A stretch of DNA of 64,000 bases, from contig NZ_BMUF01000015.1 of NCBI RefSeq assembly GCF_014650055.1, forward strand, positions 1-64,000, in the 5' to 3' direction. This stretch comes from Streptomyces malachitofuscus (GTDB taxonomy: Bacteria; Actinomycetota; Actinomycetes; Streptomycetales; Streptomycetaceae). Each line of letters begins with the position of its first letter. The stretch's first letter is position 1. The notes under the pieces are model-generated. The model saw only the letters and a list, made by a program, of their open reading frames with translations, was not told where the DNA came from and made no database searches. This document shows, piece by piece, positions 49,008 to 57,724 of the stretch. A program made the position numbers and the translations under genes.

Positions 49008-49937
49008 GTGATACTCACGGTCACGCTGAACACCGCTCTCGACATCACCTATCACGTACCGTCCCTGCGGACGGGGGACTCCCACCGGGTCTCCGAGGTG
49101 ACGGAACGCCCCGGCGGCAAGGGCGTCAATGTTGCCCGGGTGCTCGCCGCCCTCGGTCACGAGGTGACGGTCACCGGCTTCTCGGGCGGTACGACGGGAC
49201 GGATCATGCGTGACCGGCTCACCGAGGTCCCGCATCTGACGGACGCACTGGTCCCGGTCTCCGGCACCACCCGGCGCACCGTCGCGGTGGTGGACGAGCG
49301 CTCCGGCACCACCACCCAGCTCAACGAGCCGGGCCCGGACATCACCCACGCCGAGTGGTCCGCGTTCCAGGAGGTGTACGAGGATCTGCTGGCCTCCGCC
49401 TCGGCGGTGGCCCTGTGCGGCAGCCTGCCCCCGGGTGTCCCGGTGGGCGCGTACGCGGGCCTGATCCGCACGGCACGCGCGGCCGGGGTCCCGGCCCTCC
49501 TCGACACCAGCGGCGCGGCGCTGCGCCGCGGGGTCGCCGGGCGCCCCGACATCCTCAAGCCCAACGCCGACGAACTGGCCGAACTCACCGGCTCCCACGA
49601 ACCGTTGCGCGCGACCCAGGACGCCCGCCGCAGGGGCGCGGGCACGGTGGTCGCCTCCCTGGGCCCGGACGGTCTCCTCGCGGCCACCCCGGACGCCCGC
49701 TGGCGCGCCGCCCCACCGGCCCATCTCCACGGCAACCCGACGGGCGCGGGCGACTCGGCGGTCGCGGGCATCCTCTCGGCCCTCGTCGAACACCAGCCCT
49801 GGCCGACCCGTCTGTCCCGCGCGGCCGCCCTGTCGGCGGCCACGGTCCTCTCCCCGACCGCCGGCGAATTCGACCGGGCGACCTACGAGAACCTGCTGCC
49901 GGGCATCACGGTGACGCGGGAAACAACGGCGGCGTAG
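49008..49937 (+). CDS. PfkB-family sugar-phosphate kinase (1-phosphofructokinase-like)
   Basis: Encodes 309 residues from GTG 49008 (GGGGGAGG eight bases upstream). PfkB signature 1 is RPGGKGVNVARVLAALG and signature 2 includes NPTGAGDSAVAG with the catalytic Asp; VTLNTALDITYHV opens the fold. It is nearest in pattern to 1-phosphofructokinase and tagatose-6-phosphate kinase. It lies 120 bases after nagA on the same strand, so it may share DasR control. The true substrate in aminosugar salvage is unknown. Confidence 0.88.
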   Translation: MILTVTLNTALDITYHVPSLRTGDSHRVSEVTERPGGKGVNVARVLAALGHEVTVTGFSGGTTGRIMRDRLTEVPHLTDALVPVSGTTRRTVAVVDERSGTTTQLNEPGPDITHAEWSAFQEVYEDLLASASAVALCGSLPPGVPVGAYAGLIRTARAAGVPALLDTSGAALRRGVAGRPDILKPNADELAELTGSHEPLRATQDARRRGAGTVVASLGPDGLLAATPDARWRAAPPAHLHGNPTGAGDSAVAGILSALVEHQPWPTRLSRAAALSAATVLSPTAGEFDRATYENLLPGITVTRETTAA

Positions 49938-49943
49938 GCCGGG

Positions 49944-50879
49944 TCAGCTCTTGACCTGGCCCTCCTTGAGCCACAGCTGGTCGAGCAGGACGTTGCACTT
50001 GTCGCCGTCGCCGCAGGAGACCGAGATCGTGTTGGTGCCCTTGTTGAGCGTGGGATAGGCGTAGGTCTGGGTCCAGCCCTTGGAGAAGTCGCCGTCCTTG
50101 GCCTTGGCGAAGTTGTCCATGTTCAGCTTGGTGCCGAACGGCTTGCCGTTGACCGTGAGCGTCATCGACTGGGGGTCGTCGGTCGTGCTGTAGCGGACGA
50201 AGACCGTGTAGGCGCCGTCCTCCGGGATGCCGTTGACGGTCCAGGTGACCGTGGCACCCGGCTTGTTGAGTCCCGCGACATAGATGCCGCCGTCGGACTG
50301 CGCGCCCTCGACGTCCGAGGCGAGGGCCGCTCCCCCGTCCAAGCGGAGCGCCTTCGCGTCGATGGTCGGCAGCTCGGCCTCTTCCTCCGCGCTCGCGCTC
50401 GCCGACGGGCTCGGCTTGCCCTCGTCCTGCGTCTGGGACGGGCTCGCGCCCGCCTGGTCGCCGCCCTTGTCGTCGTCATCGCCGCCGATCATGGCGACGC
50501 CGATGCCGATCACGACGGCCGCGACCACGGCGATCGCGCCGATGAGGAGGCCCTTGGTGTTGGGGCCGCGGCCCCGGCCGCCACCGCCGCCGTGCGACGG
50601 CTGCGGGGAGTGCGCCGTGGGTGCGCCGCCGGGAAGGGTCTCCGGGGCGGCGTAGTGGGCACTCGGCTGCCCGTAGGCGCCCTGCTGCGGCGGTGCCTGC
50701 GGAGCGGGCGCCTGCTGGCCGTACTGCCGGGCACCGACCGGCCGCACCCGGTTGACCGAGTTCGGGTAGCCGTAGCCCCCGGACGGCGGCTGGGCCCCGT
50801 TGGCCTGGCCGTCGGCGTAGAGGTAGCCGAACGGGTCGTCGTCCTCGGGCGTGCTCGCGCCGTTGTTGCCGGGCGTCAT
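49944..50879 (-). CDS. Membrane-anchored protein with a CBM35-like carbohydrate-binding domain
   Basis: Encodes 311 residues. The cytoplasmic N-terminus (about 105 residues) is rich in Gly, Pro, Gln and Tyr (QYGQQAPAPQAPPQQGAYG). One helix follows (GLLIGAIAVVAAVVIGIGVAM), then an acidic Ser-rich linker, then a beta-sandwich of about 130 residues with IDAKALRLDGGAAL, TVTWTVNGIPEDGAYTVFVRY, KGWTQTYAYPTLNKGTNTI and NVLLDQLWLKE, the pattern of CBM6/CBM35 domains. It probably senses or holds cell-wall or environmental glycans. It converges on the nagKA-pfkB operon with 6 bases between stops. Confidence 0.82.
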   Translation of the reverse strand: MTPGNNGASTPEDDDPFGYLYADGQANGAQPPSGGYGYPNSVNRVRPVGARQYGQQAPAPQAPPQQGAYGQPSAHYAAPETLPGGAPTAHSPQPSHGGGGGRGRGPNTKGLLIGAIAVVAAVVIGIGVAMIGGDDDDKGGDQAGASPSQTQDEGKPSPSASASAEEEAELPTIDAKALRLDGGAALASDVEGAQSDGGIYVAGLNKPGATVTWTVNGIPEDGAYTVFVRYSTTDDPQSMTLTVNGKPFGTKLNMDNFAKAKDGDFSKGWTQTYAYPTLNKGTNTISVSCGDGDKCNVLLDQLWLKEGQVKS

Positions 50880-50995
50880 CCCTTGGTGCTCCTAGCTGCG
50901 GATCGGGTGCGGTACGTGGGTGGCGACAGCGAGCCTACCCGCTCTCCATGACCCGAACGGGTGACCCTGACCGCATCAACTCACTGACCTGCGCA

Positions 50996-52684
50996 TCATC
51001 CCGCGCGCCTGTGCTGTTTGGGACGAGATCGTTTCTCGACGTACATGCGTTCGTCGGCGGACTTCAGCACTTCGTCCGCAGTCATCCCGCAATGCGCCCA
51101 CCCGATGCCGAAGCTGGCCCCGACCCGTACGGCCCGCCCCTCGGCCCGGATGGGCTGGATGATCTCGTTGCGCAGCCGTACGGCGAGATCCTGGGCGTCG
51201 GCCCGGCCCAGCCCGTCGGCGAGGATCACGAACTCGTCGCCGCCGAGCCGGGCGACGGTGTCGCCGTCCCGCACCCCGTTGCTGAGCCGGCGGGCGACCT
51301 CGATGAGCACCGCGTCGCCCGCGTTGTGCCCGAACCGGTCGTTGATCGACTTGAAGCCGTCGAGGTCGCAGAAGAGCACCGCGAGCCCCTTGGTTCCGTC
51401 GTCGAACTCCGCGGCCGGCGCGACCGTGTGCACATGGTGGTCGAAGCCCTCGTACCCCTCGCTGCCCGGCGGGAAGTCGAAGTCGTGGCCCCGGTCGAAG
51501 GCGGGCGGACCGTAGGCGGCGTCGTGGGAGTCGAAGGACTCGAAGGGGTCCATCGAGTCGACGTCGGCGGGCAGCGCCTGCTGCGGCTGCTGCCGGCACA
51601 GCCGGGAGGACAGCCGTGCCCGCAGCTCGGCGGAGTTCGGCAGTCCGGTGAGCGAGTCGTGGGAGGCGCGGTGGGCGAGCTGGAGCTCGCGGCGCTTGCG
51701 CTCCTCGATGTCCTCGACGTGGGTGAGCAGGAAGCGGGGGCCGTCGGCGGCGTCGGCGACCACGGAGTTGCGCAGGGAGACCCAGACGTAGCTGCCGTCG
51801 CGGCGGCCGAGGCGCAGCTCGGCGCGTCCGCCCTCGGCCGACGTGCGCAGCAGGGTGCCGATGTCCTCGGGGTGGACCAGGTCGGAGAACGAGTAGCGGC
51901 GCATCGCGGAGGCGTGGCGGCCGAGGAGGCGGCACAGGGCGTCGTTGGTGCGCAGGATGCGGCCGTGCTGGTCGCCGCCCATCTCGGCGATGGCCATGCC
52001 GGAGGGGGCGTACTCGAAGGCCTGCCGGAAGCTCTCCTCGCTGGCCCGCAGCGCCTGCTGGTCGCGCTCCAGGCGGACCAGGGCGCGCTGCATGTTGGCT
52101 CGTAGACGCGCGTTGCTGATCGCGATGGCGGCCTGGAAGGCGTACATCTGGAGGGCCTCGCGGCCCCAGGCACCGGGCCGGCGGCCGTTGCGCGGGCGGT
52201 CCACGGAGAGCACGCCGACCAGCTCGCCGGAGGTGCCGCCGCCCTGCGGGCCGGGGGCGTACATCGGCGCGAAGAGCCGGTCGGAGGGGTGCCACTCGTC
52301 CTCGAAGCGGGGCGCGGGCCCGTCGGTGTACCACTGCGGGACGTCGTCGTCGTCGAGGACCCAGCCCTCGGTGTGCGGTATGAAGATCAGGTCGCCCCAG
52401 CGCTCGCCCATGTTCAGGCGGCGGTCCCAGGACTCACGGGAGCCGGTCCGGCCGGTGATGAGGGCCTCTGCTGCGGAGTTCCCGGCCAGGGCGGCGACCA
52501 CGAGATCGCCGTCGGGGCGTACGAGGTTGACGCAGGCCAGTTCGTACCCGAGGGCGCCCACGACGCCGTCGGCGACCGTCTGCAACGTGTCCGCCAGGCT
52601 GCGTGCCGTGTTCATGTCGGCCATGGCCCGGTGGAGTTGCCGCAGCGACGCAAGACGGACGTAGGGTTCCGACTCGGTCTCCAT
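50996..52684 (-). CDS. cdgB: Diguanylate cyclase with GAF and PAS domains
   Basis: Encodes 562 residues, cytoplasmic. A GAF domain (about 20-190, LADTLQTVADGVVGALGY), a PAS/PAC pair (about 215-340, SFRQAFEYAPSGMAIAEMGG), an acidic Asp/Phe-rich insert and a GGDEF domain (about 400-555). The active motif is intact (RLGGDEFV, GGDEF at 481-485), and the RDGD motif five residues before it is a proper inhibitory site. It makes cyclic di-GMP. The domain order and neighbours match CdgB of S. coelicolor, a BldD target involved in development. A BldD-like box lies about 100 bases upstream. Confidence 0.92.
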   Translation of the reverse strand: METESEPYVRLASLRQLHRAMADMNTARSLADTLQTVADGVVGALGYELACVNLVRPDGDLVVAALAGNSAAEALITGRTGSRESWDRRLNMGERWGDLIFIPHTEGWVLDDDDVPQWYTDGPAPRFEDEWHPSDRLFAPMYAPGPQGGGTSGELVGVLSVDRPRNGRRPGAWGREALQMYAFQAAIAISNARLRANMQRALVRLERDQQALRASEESFRQAFEYAPSGMAIAEMGGDQHGRILRTNDALCRLLGRHASAMRRYSFSDLVHPEDIGTLLRTSAEGGRAELRLGRRDGSYVWVSLRNSVVADAADGPRFLLTHVEDIEERKRRELQLAHRASHDSLTGLPNSAELRARLSSRLCRQQPQQALPADVDSMDPFESFDSHDAAYGPPAFDRGHDFDFPPGSEGYEGFDHHVHTVAPAAEFDDGTKGLAVLFCDLDGFKSINDRFGHNAGDAVLIEVARRLSNGVRDGDTVARLGGDEFVILADGLGRADAQDLAVRLRNEIIQPIRAEGRAVRVGASFGIGWAHCGMTADEVLKSADERMYVEKRSRPKQHRRAG

Positions 52685-53010
52685 CCTCGCCCTCCCCCCG
52701 AGACCTCGGAGTGAATCAAGGGTTCTCTTCGGCGTATCGTCCTACCAGCTTCCCCGCCACTGAATCACAGCGCGCTGCTCACTCGGTACACAGGGTCAAC
52801 AATTCCTGCCTCTTGTGACTCAAGTCACAGCTAAACGTGAACAATTGCGTGGTCTTTCCGCGCTTTCCCCGTGCTTTTACCGAACACGGTTTTTACGGCG
52901 GTTGCGCGGGACCTGCGCCCCGGCCGGGCGCCGGTCGGGCGTTGGTCCTAGGTCCCGGCTCGGGCCATGGCCCGATGCGGTGCCCATGGAGCGGAGATTA
53001 GCGTTCCAGT
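52685..53010. other. Divergent region between cdgB and the flavin reductase gene
   Basis: Contains the BldD-like box (52786-52798) and a GTGACT-CA-AGTCAC palindrome (52815-52828). Several short AT-containing stretches fit a promoter region, but I could not place the boxes. I see no gene. Confidence 0.5.
52786..52798. promoter_or_regulatory. BldD-like operator before cdgB
   Basis: GTACACAGGGTCA fits the BldD consensus TNACNCAGNGTNA at all fixed positions but the first. Confidence 0.55.
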
Positions 53011-53595
53011 GTGCTGAACACTCCCGCCGCACCGGCCACGATCACCGTTCCGCCCCCCGCCCGGCATGCTGAGGGGGTGAGCAACGACGAGTTCCGCGCA
53101 GCCATGTCCCGTCTGGCCGCCGGCGTGGTCCTGGTGACCGCACAGGAGCCGCCGCTGGACCCGGACGACCCGGAGGCACCGGCCGGCGAGGACGTCGGCA
53201 TGACCGCGACCGCGTTCCTCTCGGTCTCCCTGGACCCGCCGCTGGTGCTGGTCAGCCTGCGCAACGGCTCCCGCATGGACGAACTGCTCGACGAGCAGCC
53301 GACGTGGGCGGTGTCCGTGCTCTCCGAGAGCCAGCGCCACATCGCGGGCCGCTTCGCGATGAAGGGCCGGGTCAGCGACCGTCTGCTGTTCGCGGACATC
53401 CCGTACCTGCGCGGCGAGTACAGCGGGGCACCTCTGGTGGGCGGCGCGCTGGCCACGCTGGAGTGCCGTACCGAGCAGCGGGTGCAGGCCGGGGACCACA
53501 CCCTGGTGATCGGCCGCGTCATGACCGCCCGCGTACCGAGCGCGGAGGGCGGTCCGCTGACGTATTTCCGGGGCCGTTACCGGCAGTTGGGCTGA
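53011..53595 (+). CDS. Flavin reductase-domain protein
   Basis: Encodes 194 residues from GTG 53011; GTG 53077 (SNDEFRAAMSRLAAGV) is an alternative that keeps the whole domain. Marks of the FMN-binding flavin reductase fold: FRAAMSRLAAGVVLVTA, VGMTATAFLSVSLDPPLVLVSL (flavin loop), FAMKGRVSDR and LECRTEQRVQAGDHTLVIG. An unusual acidic insert (DPDDPEAPAGED) follows the first strand. It would supply reduced flavin to an unidentified monooxygenase. It is divergent from cdgB. Confidence 0.85.
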   Translation: MLNTPAAPATITVPPPARHAEGVSNDEFRAAMSRLAAGVVLVTAQEPPLDPDDPEAPAGEDVGMTATAFLSVSLDPPLVLVSLRNGSRMDELLDEQPTWAVSVLSESQRHIAGRFAMKGRVSDRLLFADIPYLRGEYSGAPLVGGALATLECRTEQRVQAGDHTLVIGRVMTARVPSAEGGPLTYFRGRYRQLG

Positions 53596-53659
53596 ATGCT
53601 TTGCCGACGTTCCCGAAATCCCTTTTACGGAACGTGATTTCGCTGCCTACGGTGGCGGG

Positions 53660-54130
53660 GTGACAACGACCACGGCCCCCCGCCTCGAAGAGATCACCCC
53701 GAAGAACCTCGAGGCCGCCCTCGCCATACAGGTCCGCCCCGATCAGCAATTCGCCGTCGCCCCGGTCGTGAAGTCCCTCGCCGAGGCGTACGTCCACCCC
53801 GGCTCCGCCTGGCCCCGCCTGATCATGGACGGCGACCGCGCGGTCGGCTTCCTGATGGTGTTCCTGGACATCGACTGGCACGACGACGGCAGCTCCATCC
53901 GCTCCGGGCTGTGGCGGCTGAACATCGCGGCCGAGGAACAGGGCAAGGGCTACGGCCGCTTCGCCGTGCAGGCGGTCGCCGAGGAACTCCGCCGCCGCGG
54001 CACCAGGGAACTCCACGTCACCTGGCACCCCGGCGACAAGGGCCCCGAGAACTTCTACCTGACCCTGGGCTTCCACAAGACCGGCGAGACCGTGGAGAAG
54101 GAAAAGGTCGGCGTACTCCCCCTGACCTGA
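53660..54130 (+). CDS. GNAT acetyltransferase (polyamine-acetyltransferase-like)
   Basis: Encodes 156 residues from GTG 53660. The acetyl-CoA loop is EEQGKGYGRFAVQAV. Other marks are AEAYVHPGSAWPRLIMDGDRAVG, FLDIDWH, LWRLNIA and ENFYLTLGFHKTGE. The pattern resembles SpeG/BltD-type diamine or spermidine acetyltransferases, but the substrate is not proven. It stands alone, 64 bases after the flavin reductase gene. Confidence 0.85.
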   Translation: MTTTTAPRLEEITPKNLEAALAIQVRPDQQFAVAPVVKSLAEAYVHPGSAWPRLIMDGDRAVGFLMVFLDIDWHDDGSSIRSGLWRLNIAAEEQGKGYGRFAVQAVAEELRRRGTRELHVTWHPGDKGPENFYLTLGFHKTGETVEKEKVGVLPLT

Positions 54131-54150
54131 CCCCCGACCCCTGCGAACCG

Positions 54151-54208
54151 CACGGCCGAACCACCCCCAGGGCCCTCTGCCAGCCCACGGCCGAACCACC
54201 CCCCAGGG
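54151..54208. repeat. Short direct repeat after the GNAT gene
   Basis: CACGGCCGAACCACCCCCAG occurs at 54151-54170, and nearly the same word with one extra C at 54186-54206. It leads into the dispersed 22-bp repeat. Confidence 0.6.
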
Positions 54209-54226
54209 GCGCGGGGAACTGCGCGA
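54205..54226 (-). repeat. Dispersed 22-bp intergenic repeat, copy 2
   Basis: Exact reverse complement of 33274-33295. It lies in the convergent gap between the GNAT and arfB genes. Confidence 0.7.
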
Positions 54227-54322
54227 CCAGCCCCGACGAACCCGCGGGGACAGGACAACACCCGCCCCAGGACCTCCGGCCCGACCCCGCGCACAGGGGT
54301 CACCGGGACGACACCCCGGACG

Positions 54323-54751
54323 TCACCCCCACCCCCGCGCGGAGCGCCCCCGCTTCGTCTCGGACCGCTGCTTCTTCTCCCGCAACCGCCGCTCATTGAT
54401 CCCGCGCGGAATCCGCGTGGCCCGGCGCGGCTTCGGCGGCGGCGCGGTCGCCTCCGCGAGCAGTGCCGCCAGGCGCACCGCCGCCGCCTCACGGTTGCGC
54501 CACTGCGAGCGGTGCTCCGAAGCGCGAACAGTGATCACGCCACCATTCAGCCGCCCGGCCAGCCGCTGGAGCGCCCGCTCCTTCCACACCTCGGGCAGCG
54601 CCTCGGTGCGGGCGAGATCGAAACGCAGTTCGACCTGGGAGTCACTGGTGTTGACGTGCTGTCCACCGGGCCCGGACGACCGCGAGAAACGCCACATGAG
54701 CTCGGCCTCGGGCAGGGAGACGGAGCCACGGATGACATGGGGACCGGACAT
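54323..54751 (-). CDS. arfB: Peptidyl-tRNA hydrolase ArfB (alternative ribosome rescue)
   Basis: Encodes 142 residues. The class I release-factor core has the catalytic GGQ in SSGPGGQHVNTSDSQVEL, and the basic C-terminal tail (KPRRATRIPRG, RRLREKKQRSETKRGR) would enter the empty mRNA channel of stalled ribosomes. It lacks the codon-recognition domain of RF1/RF2, as expected. It frees ribosomes stalled on non-stop mRNA. Size and tail match the family. Confidence 0.94.
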   Translation of the reverse strand: MSGPHVIRGSVSLPEAELMWRFSRSSGPGGQHVNTSDSQVELRFDLARTEALPEVWKERALQRLAGRLNGGVITVRASEHRSQWRNREAAAVRLAALLAEATAPPPKPRRATRIPRGINERRLREKKQRSETKRGRSARGWG

Positions 54752-54951
54752 GCCGTACAGGTTCCCGCGAACGACAGGGCCACGTCATCCGAATATCCGG
54801 AGCCGGACGGACCCGGGGCGGATCCCGGACGGATCCCGACAGCCCGGGTAAAGAAAGTAAAGCGAGCTGGAACCTCGCGTACCCCTCTCCGCGTTCAAGG
54901 TGGTAGCTGTAGCTTCTAGCCGTACGCAAACGAGGGAAGGGACTCCCAACA

Positions 54952-55527
54952 ATGGCTGTAAGCCTGTCCAAGGGTGGCAACGTCTCGCTCACCAAGGAGG
55001 CTCCGGGCCTGACCGCCGTCACCGTGGGCCTCGGCTGGGACGTCCGCACCACCACCGGCACGGACTTCGACCTCGACGCCTCGGCGATCGCGGTCAACAC
55101 GCAGGGCAAGGTCTACTCGGACGCCCACTTCGTGTTCTTCAACAACAAGCAGACCCCGGACAACACCATCGTCCACACCGGTGACAACCGCACGGGTGAG
55201 GGCGCCGGCGACGACGAGGCGATCAACGTCAACCTGGCCGCGCTCCCGGCCGACATCGACAAGATCGTCTTCCCGGTCTCCATCTACGACGCCGAGAACC
55301 GCTCGCAGAACTTCGGCCAGGTGCGCAACGCCTACATCCGCATCGTCAACCAGGCCGGCGGCGCCGAGATCGCCCGCTACGACCTCTCGGAGGACGCGGC
55401 CACCGAGACCGCCATGGTCTTCGGCGAGCTGTACCGCAACGGTGCGGAGTGGAAGTTCCGCGCGGTCGGCCAGGGCTACGCCTCGGGCCTCGTGGGCATC
55501 GCCCAGGACTTCGGCGTGAACGTCTGA
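54952..55527 (+). CDS. TerD-family stress protein
   Basis: Encodes 191 residues: VSLSKGGNVSLTKEAPGL, LGWDVRTTTGTDFDLDASAI, FFNNKQTPDNTIVHTGDN (calcium-binding acidic loop), VFPVSIYDAENRSQNFGQV and FRAVGQGYASGLVGIAQDFG. The full-length TerD fold binds calcium and is linked to tellurite and other stress tolerance. No ter gene cluster is adjacent. A good ribosome site (GAGGGAAGG) precedes ATG 54952. Confidence 0.96.
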   Translation: MAVSLSKGGNVSLTKEAPGLTAVTVGLGWDVRTTTGTDFDLDASAIAVNTQGKVYSDAHFVFFNNKQTPDNTIVHTGDNRTGEGAGDDEAINVNLAALPADIDKIVFPVSIYDAENRSQNFGQVRNAYIRIVNQAGGAEIARYDLSEDAATETAMVFGELYRNGAEWKFRAVGQGYASGLVGIAQDFGVNV

Positions 55528-55545
55528 GGGACCCCGCCCGCATGA

Positions 55546-55585
55546 CGGAGCCCCCGGCCCGGCTTCCCGCCGGCCGGGGGCTCCG
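55546..55585 (+). terminator. Terminator of the TerD gene
   Basis: A perfect 14-bp stem (CGGAGCCCCCGGCC at 55546-55559, complement at 55572-55585), 19 bases after the stop. Confidence 0.85.
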
Positions 55586-55716
55586 GCGCGCGATGGGACC
55601 GGTCCGTTTCGTCGGGGAGCTCCGTGGGGTCCTCCTCCGGCCGGTGCGGCCCTCCCCCGTACGGCGGAGGCGGTCCGCCGCAGCGGATGAAGCCGGGCCA
55701 CGGGTCCGGGACCAGC

Positions 55717-56232
55717 ATGTACGTCATGCCGACAGCGACCGTTCCACTCTCCGTACCGCGCCCCGCGCCGACCTGGGCCCGTCGCACCGCCCACGCCGTC
55801 GCCCTGTGCGCGCTTCCGTCGGGCCTGTGGCGTATCGCCATGGCATCCGGCGTGTACGTGGGCTACACCGACCAAGTGCTGCGCGACGTCTTCGCCATTC
55901 CGGGCTGGGGCATCGCCTATGTCGTCGGCCTCTCCGTCCTCACCGAACTGGCGGCTCTGTTCCCGCTGCTGCTCGTCAGCGACCGGTGGCGGCCCCTGCG
56001 CCCCCGGACCCTCGCCGCACTCTCCTGGACCGTCTCGGGTCTGCTGATCGTGGTGGCCCTGTGGCAGCTCGTGGTCGCCTTCATCGTCGGGAGCCGGACC
56101 TACATGGCCGACGGTACGGCCCGGGCCGTATGGGCCGTCGCCTTCGCCCCGCTCTTTGCCATCCCCGCCCTGATGACCGCGGTGACCTGGTCGTACGCGA
56201 GACGGCACCGGGCAGCACCGCAGCAGGCCTGA
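55717..56232 (+). CDS. Four-helix membrane protein
   Basis: Encodes 171 residues with helices near TAHAVALCALPSGLWRIAMA, WGIAYVVGLSVLTELAALFP, ALSWTVSGLLIVVALWQLVV and WAVAFAPLFAIPALMTAVTW. No family is recognised with certainty; it looks like small conserved actinobacterial membrane proteins. The start is uncertain: ATG 55717 or 55726, neither with a strong ribosome site. Confidence 0.72.
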   Translation: MYVMPTATVPLSVPRPAPTWARRTAHAVALCALPSGLWRIAMASGVYVGYTDQVLRDVFAIPGWGIAYVVGLSVLTELAALFPLLLVSDRWRPLRPRTLAALSWTVSGLLIVVALWQLVVAFIVGSRTYMADGTARAVWAVAFAPLFAIPALMTAVTWSYARRHRAAPQQA

Positions 56233-56248
56233 CGCGGGCCTCAAGGCC

Positions 56249-57673
56249 TCAGGGCCGCTCCGGCCGCCCCTCCCCGTACAGCCAGTCCTGCCAGATCCGG
56301 CCGAAGTCCTTGTCCGGCGCCGACTTCTCCACGTACGCCATGAAGTCGCCGGTGTCCGCGGTGCCATGGCGGTGTGCCTCCGCCCAGCCGCGCAGGAGGG
56401 CCGAGAAGGCGTCGTCGCCCACCGTCCGCCGGATCCTGTGCAGGACCATCGCGCCGCGCCAGTACACGGGGGTCGCGGAGATGCGCGCCGCGTCCGGCGG
56501 CTCGGCGGGCGGGAAGGCCCAGAGCGCCTCGTTGGTCGCCGCGTCCGGGAAGTAGGAACCGGCGTACAGCATGTCGAAGGTCTCCTGCGCGGTGTCTCCG
56601 CCGTGGTCCTCCTGCCACAGCCACTGCGCGTACGTCGCGAAGCCCTCGTTGAGCCACATGTCCCGCCACGTCCGCGGGGTCACGGAGTTGCCGTACCACT
56701 GGTGGGCGATCTCGTGGACCAGCAGCAGGATGTCGGGGGCGCCGGGGAAGACGGGCCGGTTCTGGGTCTCCAGGGCGTACCCGGCGTCCTCCGGGCGGTC
56801 GACGACCGCGCCCGTGGAGGAGAAGGGGTACGGCCCGAAGGTCCGCTCCGCCCACGCCACGACCTCGGGGATCCGGGCCAGGACCGTGCGGCTCGCCTCC
56901 GCCTGTCCGGGGTCGACGGCCGTGTACACGGGCAGCCCGTCGGCGGTCCTGGTGCGGTCGACCTCGTACCGGCCGATGGCGACGGTGGCGAGGTAGCTCG
57001 CCATCGGCTCGCCGACACGCCACCGGTAGGTGGTGCGGGCCCCCTCGGTCTCCTCACCGGCGGGCTCCCCGTTGGACACCGCCCGCAGCCCCTTCGGGAC
57101 CGTGACCGCGATGTCGTAGGTCGCCTTGTCGGAGGGGTGGTGGTTGCCCGGGAACCAGGCCATGGAGCCCGTCGGCTGTCCCAGGGCCAGCGCGCCGTCG
57201 GCGGTGGGCAGCCAGCCCTCCTCGGAGCCGTCCGGGTCGGTGACGGTCCTCGGGGCGCCGGAGTAGCGGACGACGGCACGGAACCGCGCGTCCCGGGCGA
57301 GCGCGTCGCGCGGCCGGACGGTCAGCTCCTGACCCGCACGGCTCCACCGCGCGGCCGTGCCGCCGACGGTGACGTCCTCGACGTCGAGCCCTTCGAGATC
57401 CAGGTTCAGCGCGGCGAGGTCCTGCGTCGCGCGGGCGTCGATCGTCGCGGTGCCGGTGAGACGGCGGGCGCGCGGGTCGTAGGTGAGGTCGAGGGCGTAG
57501 TGGGTGACGTCGTAGCCGCCGTTGCCGGACTTGGGGAAGTACGGGTCGCCCGCGCCGGCCCCGCCGGCCCTGTCGGCACCGGGCCCGGAGCCGCTCGCGC
57601 ACGCGGCCGCCGACACCGCGAGCACGACGGCGGCGACGGCGCGGGAGGCCCGGCGGGGGCGGAAAGAGCGCAC
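56249..57673 (-). CDS. M1-family metallopeptidase, lipoprotein
   Basis: Encodes 474 residues. The signal (RRASRAVAAVVLAVSA) has lipobox AAAC. An N-terminal beta-sandwich (YDVTHYALDLTYDPRARRLTG) is followed by the gluzincin catalytic domain: HEIAHQWYGN (His320, Glu321, His324) and the third zinc ligand in WLNEGFATY. The exopeptidase GAMEN motif is replaced by ALETQNR. The long C-terminal helical domain of classical M1 enzymes is missing, so it is a short secreted type. Peptide substrate unknown. It is divergent from the gene at 57725. Confidence 0.93.
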   Translation of the reverse strand: MRSFRPRRASRAVAAVVLAVSAAACASGSGPGADRAGGAGAGDPYFPKSGNGGYDVTHYALDLTYDPRARRLTGTATIDARATQDLAALNLDLEGLDVEDVTVGGTAARWSRAGQELTVRPRDALARDARFRAVVRYSGAPRTVTDPDGSEEGWLPTADGALALGQPTGSMAWFPGNHHPSDKATYDIAVTVPKGLRAVSNGEPAGEETEGARTTYRWRVGEPMASYLATVAIGRYEVDRTRTADGLPVYTAVDPGQAEASRTVLARIPEVVAWAERTFGPYPFSSTGAVVDRPEDAGYALETQNRPVFPGAPDILLLVHEIAHQWYGNSVTPRTWRDMWLNEGFATYAQWLWQEDHGGDTAQETFDMLYAGSYFPDAATNEALWAFPPAEPPDAARISATPVYWRGAMVLHRIRRTVGDDAFSALLRGWAEAHRHGTADTGDFMAYVEKSAPDKDFGRIWQDWLYGEGRPERP

Positions 57674-57724
57674 GTCGGGATCCTATGAGCGGCCGGTGCG
57701 CTCTGCCGTGACACCATCACCCAC

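Noticed and set aside
52815..52828. GTGACT-CA-AGTCAC palindrome as a second BldD site
   Set aside because: It is symmetric but does not fit the fixed positions of the BldD consensus, so it is recorded only as an intergenic palindrome.
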